A DNA stretch of 64,000 nucleotides from Flavobacterium sp. 11 (lineage in GTDB: Bacteria > Bacteroidota > Bacteroidia > Flavobacteriales > Flavobacteriaceae), in assembly GCF_002754315.1 (NCBI RefSeq), contig NZ_PEFE01000001.1, forward strand, positions 1,054,001-1,118,000, written 5' to 3'. Below, one piece after another: positions 57,159 through 64,000 of this stretch. The stretch's first letter is position 1. Every line of letters begins with the position of its first letter. The notes beneath the pieces are model-generated. The model was not told the DNA's origin, searched no databases, and saw only the letters and a program-made list of their open reading frames with translations. The position numbers and the translations under genes are program-made.

Positions 57159-58088
57159 ATGAAATTAAAATCAATAGACGAGTTTTACCAGGAAATCTCT
57201 GGAGACTCGGGTACAGAACCAAATACATTATTACCTAAAGGCATCCAAAAAGAGATTGGTCATTTCAATGTTTTTAATATCAAAGAACTTTATGAAAGGC
57301 TAAAGGACAAGTCTTTTATGCCTTATGACCGGAGAGCGTATTATAAAATAAGCTTGATACGAGGGAAAAACAGAGCGGAATACGCAGATAAAGTAATTGA
57401 CATTGAAAAGAATGCTCTTTTATTTGCTACGCCAAAAATTCCGTATCATTATGTACCGCAAGACACGCAGCAATCGGGAAATTTTTGTGTTTTTACGAGC
57501 GAGTTTTTAACAAAAGATAAAAGCGGAATTGTACTTGACGAACTTCCTATTTTTAAATCAGACGGCTATCCTGTTTTTGAGCTTTCTGATGAAGAGGCAA
57601 TAGAAATTGATTTGATATTCAAAAAGATACATAAAGAAATCAATTCTGATTATGTTTATAAATACGATTTGATTCGGAATTATGTAGCGGAGTTAATACA
57701 CTTTGGACAGAAACTACAACCGGTAACTGCTTTATATTCAAAACACAATTCGGCAGCCAGAGTCTCTTCCTTATTTGTGGAACTACTCGAAAGACAATTC
57801 CCGATAGAGTCGCCTCGACAACGGTTTGAATTGAAATCTGCCAAAGATTTTGCCACTCGATTGTCCATTCATGTCAACCATTTGAATAAAGTTTTAAAAG
57901 AGAACACAGGTAAAACGACTACTGAATTAATCAGTGACCGATTAATACATGAAGCCAAGATTCTTTTAAAAGAAACCGATTGGAATATTTCGGAAATTGC
58001 GTATTCACTCGGTTTTGAAGAGTTGGCACATTTTTCTAATTTTTTCAAAAAACAAACAACGTTGACACCTATCGCTTTTCGAGTATAA
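57159..58088 (+). CDS. AraC family transcriptional regulator
   Basis: 309 residues from ATG 57159; the TTG at 57135 is within a candidate -7 box (TATATTTG, 57130-57137) and so not the start. The N-terminal half is a cupin-like sensor region (FMPYDRRAYYKISLIRG). The C-terminal HTH pair is seen in FATRLSIHVNHLNKVLKENT and EIAYSLGFEELAHFSNFFKK. It is 101 bases upstream of an SDR gene on the same strand and probably controls it. Confidence 0.88.
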   Translation: MKLKSIDEFYQEISGDSGTEPNTLLPKGIQKEIGHFNVFNIKELYERLKDKSFMPYDRRAYYKISLIRGKNRAEYADKVIDIEKNALLFATPKIPYHYVPQDTQQSGNFCVFTSEFLTKDKSGIVLDELPIFKSDGYPVFELSDEEAIEIDLIFKKIHKEINSDYVYKYDLIRNYVAELIHFGQKLQPVTALYSKHNSAARVSSLFVELLERQFPIESPRQRFELKSAKDFATRLSIHVNHLNKVLKENTGKTTTELISDRLIHEAKILLKETDWNISEIAYSLGFEELAHFSNFFKKQTTLTPIAFRV

Positions 58089-58132
58089 AGAGATTGATTT
58101 GAATTTCGCAAACTCTGGATTGATATTTACAA

Positions 58133-58162
58133 TTGGTAAGCTTTACATCTGAATTAATTTTG
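58133..58162 (+). promoter_or_regulatory. Promoter of the SDR gene
   Basis: TTG (58133-58135), exactly 19 bases, then TAATTTTG (58155-58162): a full match to TTG-N19-TAnnTTTG, 27 bases before the SDR start. A regulator binding site near it was not identified. Confidence 0.72.
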
Positions 58163-58189
58163 TGGTATTAATTTAAAACAATAATAAAC

Positions 58190-58957
58190 ATGGAAATCAA
58201 GAACAATAAAATAGCATTAGTTACCGGAGGAAGCCGTGGATTAGGAAAAGATATGGCTTTGAATCTTGCCAAAAAAGGGCTTGATGTAATCCTAACGTAC
58301 AACAGCAAAAAAACCGAAGCGGATGATGTTGTTGCTGAAATCGAAAAACTGGGGCAAAAAGCAGCAGCCATTCAATTGAATGTTGCTGATGTGAGTAGTT
58401 TTGATTTGTTTTTTCAAAATGTAGCGAGCGCTTTGAAAAGCACTTTTGGTGCCGAAAAAATTGATTTTTTAATCAACAATGCAGGTGTTGGACTTCACGA
58501 AAGTTTTGCGACAACAAGTACAGCTCAATTTGATGATATGGTTAATATTCAATTCAAAGGACCCTTTTTTCTGACTCAAAAAGCTTTGGAAGTACTGAAT
58601 GATGGTGGTGGAATTGTAAATATTTCGTCAGGATTGACCCGTTTTTCATTTCCGGGATATTCAACTTATGCGAGTATGAAAGGAGCAATGGAAACATTGA
58701 CCAAATACCAAGCGAAGGAATTGGGCGAAAGAAAAATCAGAGTCAATATTGTGGCTCCGGGTGCAATAGAAACTGATTTTGGTGGAGGAGCCGTTCGTGA
58801 TAACGAACAATTAAACCAATTGATAGCTTCATTAACAGCTTTAGGACGTGTAGGTTTGCCGGATGACATTGGAAGCGTTGTAGCATTTTTGTGTACAGAC
58901 GATGCTAAATGGGTGAATGGACAACGCTTAGAAGTTTCGGGAGGAACGAATTTGTAA
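58190..58957 (+). CDS. SDR family oxidoreductase
   Basis: 255 residues, classical short-chain dehydrogenase. The cofactor motif TGGSRGLGKD (about 14-23), the NNAGVG motif and the active-site serine and YASMKGAM tyrosine-lysine pair are present; the C-terminal VNGQRLEVSGGTNL is typical of the family. It uses NAD(P)H on an unknown carbonyl substrate. It has its own canonical promoter and an adjacent AraC-type regulator gene upstream. Confidence 0.9.
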   Translation: MEIKNNKIALVTGGSRGLGKDMALNLAKKGLDVILTYNSKKTEADDVVAEIEKLGQKAAAIQLNVADVSSFDLFFQNVASALKSTFGAEKIDFLINNAGVGLHESFATTSTAQFDDMVNIQFKGPFFLTQKALEVLNDGGGIVNISSGLTRFSFPGYSTYASMKGAMETLTKYQAKELGERKIRVNIVAPGAIETDFGGGAVRDNEQLNQLIASLTALGRVGLPDDIGSVVAFLCTDDAKWVNGQRLEVSGGTNL

Positions 58958-59004
58958 TTTTAAACTGCTGTTTAGAAATACAATAACAGAATATTATTTT
59001 ATAA

Positions 59005-59039
59005 AAAAGCTTCCAGTCCTAGTAGGATGGAAGCTTTAA
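59005..59039. terminator. Terminator between SDR and ACT-like genes
   Basis: Stem AAAGCTTCCA / TGGAAGCTTT, loop of 12 bases that itself contains a short TCCT/AGGA pair, between convergent genes. Confidence 0.7.
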
Positions 59040-59059
59040 AATTATAGAATATGAGATTT

Positions 59060-59716
59060 CTAATTCTTCAAATCCTTAATAACTTTGAAAGCTACATCCA
59101 CTTGTTCTTCGCTCACTAAAATGGTGAACTCATTAGAAGTCGAAATTACTTCATTGATGATGATTCCTTCCCAAGCCAAACGTTGAAAAATAAAATAGTA
59201 AATCCCTGGAACGACAATATTTTCTTTAGGTAATTTTACCGTAATCGAAGCCAGATTGTCTAGTTTTTGAATCAATTTTTCATTGGCAAAATGCTTGTCA
59301 ACTAAGTGATTGATGCTATTGCTTACCACGATATTAGTTTCATTCACACCTCTGGAGGAAGTGTAAAAAATATCCGGAAAAGCATTGATGTCAGTAATTA
59401 AGTCGGCTTGCTTGTTCAAAACGGTTTCTGATGCAGCATAAGTATAATCAGTCAAAGCAGAACGAACGGTGATTTCCCCAATATTCTTGATGACTTTGTT
59501 AATTTTATGGTTTAACCTGAAGTCTAATTCTTCCGTTAATCTTTTTAAAGCCATTACAACAGCGCCTTGTTTTACTTCTTTGCCAAATTCACTTTCTAAT
59601 TCGGTCATTATATTTCGGGATAATGACGTTAAATTGATAATTCCAAGTGATAACGCATTCAACAAGAAAGGCTTTGTTTTGATGTAATTTTCTACAATAG
59701 AAGAAACAGTTTTCAT
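59060..59716 (-). CDS. ACT-like regulatory domain protein
   Basis: 218 residues without signal peptide. The N-terminal helical part (MKTVSSIVENYIKTKPFLLN, NALSLGIINLTSLSRNI) resembles a winged-helix-like fold, and the C-terminal part (ASITVKLPKENIVVPGIYYF, EVISTSNEFTILVSEEQVD) is an ACT-type amino-acid-binding fold. In Bacteroidota, such short proteins are sometimes annotated 'aspartate kinase' because of the ACT similarity, but there is no kinase domain. A small amino-acid-responsive regulator is my guess. Confidence 0.65.
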   Translation of the reverse strand: MKTVSSIVENYIKTKPFLLNALSLGIINLTSLSRNIMTELESEFGKEVKQGAVVMALKRLTEELDFRLNHKINKVIKNIGEITVRSALTDYTYAASETVLNKQADLITDINAFPDIFYTSSRGVNETNIVVSNSINHLVDKHFANEKLIQKLDNLASITVKLPKENIVVPGIYYFIFQRLAWEGIIINEVISTSNEFTILVSEEQVDVAFKVIKDLKN

Positions 59717-59832
59717 AATTTCTAAGTTTTTTTAGTTAGTTAGATTTGTAAGTTTAGTTAGTTGTGTGTTAAAAACATGGCAAATGTAAATAAAAAAACA
59801 ATTTGTTACAAATATAACATTCAAAAAATTAC

Positions 59833-60192
59833 TTAAAAATGAAAAAAAGCATCTATAAGGTGCTCAATTACAAAAGATTTACCTTCTTTATGGATGGCAA
59901 TTATGTCAAAACGGACTTCAACATCTAAATTTCTTTCGTTTACAAAAGCGTCTACGGCCTTTACAAGTAGCTGAATTTTTTTTGGTTTTACAAAATCCTG
60001 AGGCAAACCAAATTCCAAAGAGGAACGCGTTTTGACTTCGACAACGGCGAGTGTATTTTCTTTTTGGGCGAGAATGTCTATTTCGGCTTTTTGAAAGGTC
60101 CAATTGGTTTCTAAAATAGTATAGCCGTCTTTCCTAAGAAATTCAACTGCCATTTCTTCTCCAAGTTTTCCGAGCTCGTTGTGTTCCGCCAT
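59833..60192 (-). CDS. YraN family (UPF0102) endonuclease-like protein
   Basis: 119 residues. The family has a Holliday-junction-resolvase-like core; visible motifs are GKLGEEMAVEFLRKDGYTIL, and EIDILAQKENTLAVVEVKTRS, the E-x(n)-D-x(n)-E-x-K array of a nuclease active site. The function is not established. It is the usual length and lies downstream of the LD-carboxypeptidase gene on the same strand. Confidence 0.9.
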   Translation of the reverse strand: MAEHNELGKLGEEMAVEFLRKDGYTILETNWTFQKAEIDILAQKENTLAVVEVKTRSSLEFGLPQDFVKPKKIQLLVKAVDAFVNERNLDVEVRFDIIAIHKEGKSFVIEHLIDAFFHF

Positions 60193-60261
60193 AAAAAAGT
60201 TTTCAGTGTTCAGTTGCAGTATTCAGTTTATAAACTTCTGCAATCAAAAATCAAATTGCCA

Positions 60262-61263
60262 TTATTCAAAAACCAGCGTACTGCATTTTTCATTGACATT
60301 AATAGTGACATTATTCCCTAAAATTAAAGCTCTATTGTCTTGAATATGACCGGCTGGAAAATTATACAAGATAGGAATATTGTATTTTTTGGTAACATCC
60401 TCGATAATTTCAATGGCATTTTTCCCCCATGGAATATCATTATCCTTCATTTTTGTCATGGAACCCACAACAATTCCTTTGATGCTTTCGAGACAACCGT
60501 TTCGTTTTAAATTCATCATCATGCGGTCAATGTGATACAAATATTCGTCTAAATCTTCTATAAACAAGATTTTATCAGCGCAGTCAATCGCTGATGGTGA
60601 GCCAAACAAACTGTATAGAATCGATAAGTTTCCGCCTACTAATTCTCCGGTAGCTTTTCCGGGTCTGTTCATCAGGAAAGGATCTATTTCATACGACAAT
60701 TTTTCACCAAATAACGCAATTCGTAAGGTTTCTATGGCTTGAGGAGTGGCTCTAGGAGCGGTTATTGGCATGATTCCGTGAATGGATTTGTAACCCATAG
60801 TATTCAAATGATTGTGTAAAACAGTGACATCGCTAAATCCAACAATCCATTTTGGATTTTTTTTGAACGCAGTAAAATCCAATAAATCAATCATTCGTAC
60901 AGTTCCATATCCGCCTTTTACACACCAAATGGCTTTGATATTTGGGTTGTCCAGTTGTTGCTGAAAATCGGCAGCGCGTTGTTCGTCAGTTCCGGCTAAT
61001 TGATCGTTGTCTAAACCTATGGTGCTGCCAATAACAACTTCCAGTCCCCAACTGTGCAACAAATCGATAGCGGGTTTCAGGTTGTCATCTATATTTTTTC
61101 TGGCTGTTGCCAAAATTGCTACGGTATCTCCTTTTTGTAAACTTGGTGGTGTAATCATTTTGTATTGGGCTTGACTGTTGAAAGATTGTAAAACAAAAAT
61201 AAGGAATAGAAATTTATATAAAACAGAATGGTGTAGTGTAAAAGTAAATCGGTTTGCATTCAT
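60262..61263 (-). CDS. LD-carboxypeptidase (S66 family)
   Basis: 333 residues with a probable signal peptide or membrane anchor (FLFLIFVLQSFNSQAQ). The catalytic serine lies in IVGFSDVTVLHN, the glutamate in ILFIEDLDEYLYHIDRM and the histidine in PAGHIQDN. Such enzymes remove the terminal D-alanine from murein tetrapeptides during cell-wall recycling. A -7-like TATCTTTG (61317-61324, minus) precedes the gene. Usual length and complete triad. Confidence 0.9.
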   Translation of the reverse strand: MNANRFTFTLHHSVLYKFLFLIFVLQSFNSQAQYKMITPPSLQKGDTVAILATARKNIDDNLKPAIDLLHSWGLEVVIGSTIGLDNDQLAGTDEQRAADFQQQLDNPNIKAIWCVKGGYGTVRMIDLLDFTAFKKNPKWIVGFSDVTVLHNHLNTMGYKSIHGIMPITAPRATPQAIETLRIALFGEKLSYEIDPFLMNRPGKATGELVGGNLSILYSLFGSPSAIDCADKILFIEDLDEYLYHIDRMMMNLKRNGCLESIKGIVVGSMTKMKDNDIPWGKNAIEIIEDVTKKYNIPILYNFPAGHIQDNRALILGNNVTINVNEKCSTLVFE

Positions 61264-61416
61264 GTTTTATTGTTTTTCTAAAATATTTGGAATCATGGAG
61301 TCTTAAAAGACAAAAACAAAGATAGACAATTAGAAAATAATTTTAAGTTCACGACCAAATGACTATTTTTACAATAAACAGATTCAAAAAGGAATCTAAT
61401 CAACGACTGGAAATAA

Positions 61417-62532
61417 ATGATGCCTATGAGAATTACGTACTGGATTCCTGTTCTTTTTTTATTTTTTCCAATAGTAAAATCTACTGCACAACAGAAAAAA
61501 TACGTCATTCATACCGTTGCATTTTATAATTTCGAGAACCTTTTTGACACTATAAATGACCCTGCCACTTTTGATGAAGAATGGACGCCAACCGGTTTGC
61601 AACGTTGGACATTTGATAAATACGAAAAGAAACTGGGGAATTTAGCCCGCGTTTTATCTGAAATAGGTTCTGCTGAAAATACTGATTCGCCCACTTTTAT
61701 TGGCGGGTGCGAAATAGAAAACAGAAGCGTTTTGGAAGATTTAGTCAAGCAACCCAAATTAATAGAGAAAGACTACGGCATCATCCATTTTGATTCGCCC
61801 GACAAAAGAGGAATTGATGTGGCGCTGTTGTTTCAAAAAAAGAAATTTCAGCCCACGAGCTACAGCAATATTCCGTTGTATATTTATAAAGAAAGCGGAA
61901 ATACAAGTGAAAGTAAAGCCAGTTTTGAAGAAAAAACAGATGATGAATTGCAAATAAGCACCAAAAATTATCGGGTTTATACACGAGATCAATTGTTGGT
62001 AACCGGATTCCTGGACGGCGAGGAAATCAATATTATTGTCAATCACTGGCCGTCCCGTTCTGGCGGAGAGAAAAAATCAAGTCCGTTTCGGGAAGCCGCC
62101 GGAGCATTAAACCGAAAAATAATCGATTCGTTGCAACGGATAAATCCAAATGCAAAAGTGATTACTTTGGGCGATTTAAATGACGGTCCGTATAATAAAA
62201 GTGTCAAAATTGGGCTTGGCGCCAAAGCAAAAAAGGCAGAAGTACTTCCTTTTGGGATTTATAATCCATTCGAAGAAATGGCCAAAAAAGGATTTGGAAC
62301 TATCGCATTTCGGGATGCATGGGATGTTTTTGACCAAATAATGGTTTCCGAAACCTTACTGCAATCAGATTATTCGAGCTTTCGATATTGGAAAGCCGGA
62401 ATTTATAATAAGTCATTTTTGATACAAACCAGCGGACAATATAAAGGGTATCCGTTGCGACATTCTAACACCGAAATAGGGTTTAGCGACCATTTTCCGG
62501 TGTATATTTATTTGATTAAGGAAAAAAAATAA
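61417..62532 (+). CDS. Endonuclease/exonuclease/phosphatase family protein
   Basis: 371 residues with a signal peptide (WIPVLFLFFPIVKSTAQ). EEP-fold motifs are FYNFENLFDT, EIENRSVL, NHWPSRSGGE, LGDLNDGPYN and FSDHFPVYI. The family includes exported nucleases and phosphodiesterases. The metal- and acid-ligand residues appear intact, so an extracellular nuclease/phosphatase is likely. The start is ATG 61417, divergent from the LD-carboxypeptidase gene. Confidence 0.88.
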   Translation: MMPMRITYWIPVLFLFFPIVKSTAQQKKYVIHTVAFYNFENLFDTINDPATFDEEWTPTGLQRWTFDKYEKKLGNLARVLSEIGSAENTDSPTFIGGCEIENRSVLEDLVKQPKLIEKDYGIIHFDSPDKRGIDVALLFQKKKFQPTSYSNIPLYIYKESGNTSESKASFEEKTDDELQISTKNYRVYTRDQLLVTGFLDGEEINIIVNHWPSRSGGEKKSSPFREAAGALNRKIIDSLQRINPNAKVITLGDLNDGPYNKSVKIGLGAKAKKAEVLPFGIYNPFEEMAKKGFGTIAFRDAWDVFDQIMVSETLLQSDYSSFRYWKAGIYNKSFLIQTSGQYKGYPLRHSNTEIGFSDHFPVYIYLIKEKK

Positions 62533-62572
62533 CGATTTATTATTTCATAACTTTACATTTAAAATAAAAATC

Positions 62573-63112
62573 ATGGCAATTGCAAAACCTTTCAACCTCA
62601 ATAAATGGATTAACGAAAACCGTCATCTCCTAAAACCACCCGTTGGTAATAGAAACTTGTACAGGGAATCCGGTGATTATATCGTTATGATTGTTGCGGG
62701 TCCAAACGCCCGAAAAGACTACCATTACAACGAAACCGAAGAACTATTTTACCAACTTGAAGGCACCATCAAAGTGATTATTCAAGAAGATGGTGTGCGC
62801 AAAGAAATGGAATTGCGTGCCGGTGATATGTACCTTAATCCTGCTAAAATTCCGCATTCTCCGGTACGTTCCGAAGGTTCTATAGGACTTGTCATCGAAC
62901 GAAAAAGAGCTGGAAAAGGATATACGGATGGTTTATTGTGGTTTTGTGATACCTGCAATCACAAGCTACATGAGGTTTATTTTGAATTGCATAATATCGA
63001 GAATGATTTCTTGCCTCATTTTGAACATTTTTACAATTCAGAAAAGTTGAGAACCTGCGAAAAATGTGGCAGTGTAATGGAAACAGATCCAAGATTTGTT
63101 GCCAAGAAATAA
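62573..63112 (+). CDS. 3-hydroxyanthranilate 3,4-dioxygenase
   Basis: 179 residues, cupin fold. The iron ligands are in DYHYNETEELFYQLEG (H, E) and IPHSPVRS (H). A C-terminal rubredoxin-like metal site has two cysteine pairs (CDTCNHKLHE and CEKCGSVME), as in bacterial enzymes. It opens 3-hydroxyanthranilate to ACMS, the branch point to quinolinate and NAD or to catabolism. Only an ALDH7-type gene follows; no other kynurenine gene is visible in the window. Confidence 0.93.
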   Translation: MAIAKPFNLNKWINENRHLLKPPVGNRNLYRESGDYIVMIVAGPNARKDYHYNETEELFYQLEGTIKVIIQEDGVRKEMELRAGDMYLNPAKIPHSPVRSEGSIGLVIERKRAGKGYTDGLLWFCDTCNHKLHEVYFELHNIENDFLPHFEHFYNSEKLRTCEKCGSVMETDPRFVAKK

Positions 63113-63138
63113 TTTAATGCTGAATTTATTTCAGTTTT

Positions 63139-63252
63139 AGGAGCTATTTACTTCGTTAGTTCGCTTCGCTCGTGCCCCGCTATTCGTTCTATCTTTTGTG
63201 GTCTTGTAAAAAAAATGAGACTACAAAAGGACGCAACTTTTATCGGGACTAA
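63139..63252. repeat. REP-like intergenic element, copy 2
   Basis: Same block order as 17993-18136: aggagc, ccccgctattcgttctatc, a hairpin (tcttttgtggtct / gagactacaaaagga) and atcgggacta. It lies in the spacer between the dioxygenase and dehydrogenase genes. Confidence 0.5.
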
Positions 63253-63300
63253 AAAGCGTAAAATAAAAGTAGCAATGTTTAGTTTTTCACCTTAAATCAA

Positions 63301-63308
63301 TATATTTG
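63301..63308 (+). promoter_or_regulatory. Candidate -7 element of the ALDH gene
   Basis: TATATTTG, 36 bases before the ATG at 63344. No TTG is found at 19-21 bases upstream. Confidence 0.4.
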
Positions 63309-63343
63309 TAAAAAATATAACAATTTTTAATAAAAAAGTTACA

Positions 63344-64000
63344 ATGATAACAATAGCAGATCAATTCGGAATCAAAGAAGCCCTTAAGCAATTAGGGATT
63401 GAGGAGATAAATGAAGGAACATCAACTGGAGCAGCTAATTTTGCCAACGGAAAAATCATCGAAAGTTATTCGCCAGCAGATGGGACTTTAATTGGAAAAG
63501 TAAAAACGTCTTCTAAAGAAGATTATGAAAAAGCAATGCAAAAAGCTTCGGAAGCGTTTTTAGAATGGCGTATGGTTCCAGCTCCTAAAAGAGGTGATAT
63601 CGTTCGTCAGATGGGAGATGAATTAAGAAAATTCAAAGAGCCTCTTGGGAAACTGGTTTCTTATGAAATGGGAAAAAGTCTTCAGGAAGGATATGGTGAA
63701 GTACAAGAAATGATTGATATCTGTGATTTTGCGGTGGGATTATCCCGTCAATTGTACGGATTAACCATGCATTCTGAAAGACCTTTGCACAGAATGTATG
63801 AGCAATACCATCCAATAGGAACGGTTGGAATTATTTCGGCGTTTAACTTTCCGGTAGCAGTTTGGAGTTGGAACGCAATGATTGCTTGGGTTTGTGGTGA
63901 TGTTGCGATTTGGAAACCAAGTTCAAAAGTACCTTTATGTGGAGTGGCTTGTCAAAATATTATCAAAACAGTTTTAAAAAGAAATAACGTTCCCGAAGGT
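63344..64000 (+). CDS. Aldehyde dehydrogenase, ALDH7 (antiquitin)-like, partial
   Basis: The first 219 codons of a gene that runs off the right edge. ADGTLIGKVK, SERPLHRMYEQYHPIGTVG, ISAFNFPVAVWSWNA and GDVAIWKPSSKVPL are the cofactor-binding half of an ALDH; the SERP...HRMYEQ segment and VWSWN motif fit the ALDH7/aminoadipic-semialdehyde branch rather than the aminomuconate semialdehyde (ALDH8-like) branch. The catalytic cysteine is beyond the window. Possibly part of lysine catabolism. Confidence 0.88.
   Translation, partial: MITIADQFGIKEALKQLGIEEINEGTSTGAANFANGKIIESYSPADGTLIGKVKTSSKEDYEKAMQKASEAFLEWRMVPAPKRGDIVRQMGDELRKFKEPLGKLVSYEMGKSLQEGYGEVQEMIDICDFAVGLSRQLYGLTMHSERPLHRMYEQYHPIGTVGIISAFNFPVAVWSWNAMIAWVCGDVAIWKPSSKVPLCGVACQNIIKTVLKRNNVPEG

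Noticed and set aside
59060..59716. Aspartate kinase
   Set aside because: Only an ACT-like half is visible; the kinase domain and its ATP-binding motifs are missing.

Overview
The window is chromosomal DNA of a Bacteroidota bacterium, most likely Flavobacterium or a close relative. The evidence is the AT-rich sequence, promoters of the TTG-N19-TAnnTTTG type, and several families typical of Bacteroidota: DUF3871, DUF3078, DUF2480, DUF5689, DUF6377-type regulators, GH97, and a short-chain L-threonine dehydrogenase of the Flavobacterium type. Very few genes use a non-ATG start. All identifications come from reading motifs and overall similarity; no database search was run.

Region 1 (1-12.7 kb) is the right-hand part of an integrative element that abuts tRNA-Asn (12619-12692, minus). 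It carries a RepA-like ATPase, an orphan type III restriction 'Res' helicase cut off by an intact IS21-family element (istA/istB with 24-nt periodic terminal repeats), a DUF3871 gene, a Sak4-like RecA-fold ATPase with a small possible ssDNA-binding partner, three unknown small genes, an XRE repressor with two matching operator dyads, and a tyrosine recombinase beside the tRNA. The left end of the element is outside the window.

Region 2 (12.8-28.9 kb) is ordinary chromosome: RseP, an old yellow enzyme, a Gfo/Idh/MocA oxidoreductase, an MFS transporter, a TonB-dependent receptor with a DUF5689 lipoprotein, an FKBP lipoprotein, a GH97 glycosidase beside a TPR/DUF6377-type regulator, and HflX.

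Region 3 (28.9-35.2 kb) is a very AT-rich accessory patch. It holds a two-gene type II Thoeris-like anti-phage system (ThsB TIR-like plus ThsA with two TM helices and a Macro domain), an IS110-family element with a candidate bridge-RNA region, two secreted alpha/beta hydrolases and an orphan membrane protein. Several pairs of degenerate direct repeats lie between these genes, giving the patch a cassette-like layout.

Region 4 (35.2-46.7 kb) is the SUF iron-sulfur cluster assembly locus, read on the minus strand: sufA, sufB, sufC, sufD, (a serine hydrolase on the plus strand), sufS, a small secreted protein, sufE, a sufT-like gene, DUF2480 and DUF3078. Most of its spacers hold long palindromes. 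Two small selfish-looking genes, a four-helix-bundle/S23 gene between sufB and sufC and a GxxExxY gene between sufE and sufT, each sit between the two arms of such a palindrome, while other spacers hold the same kind of hairpin with no gene. This 'empty versus occupied hairpin' pattern is the least explained structure in the window.

Region 5 (46.8-64 kb) is ordinary chromosome: an MBL hydrolase, S8 and M1 peptidases, L-threonine dehydrogenase, a lipoprotein overlapping mfd, a VOC protein, an AraC regulator next to an SDR, an ACT-like protein, YraN, an LD-carboxypeptidase, an EEP nuclease/phosphatase, 3-hydroxyanthranilate dioxygenase, and a partial ALDH7-type dehydrogenase that runs off the right edge.
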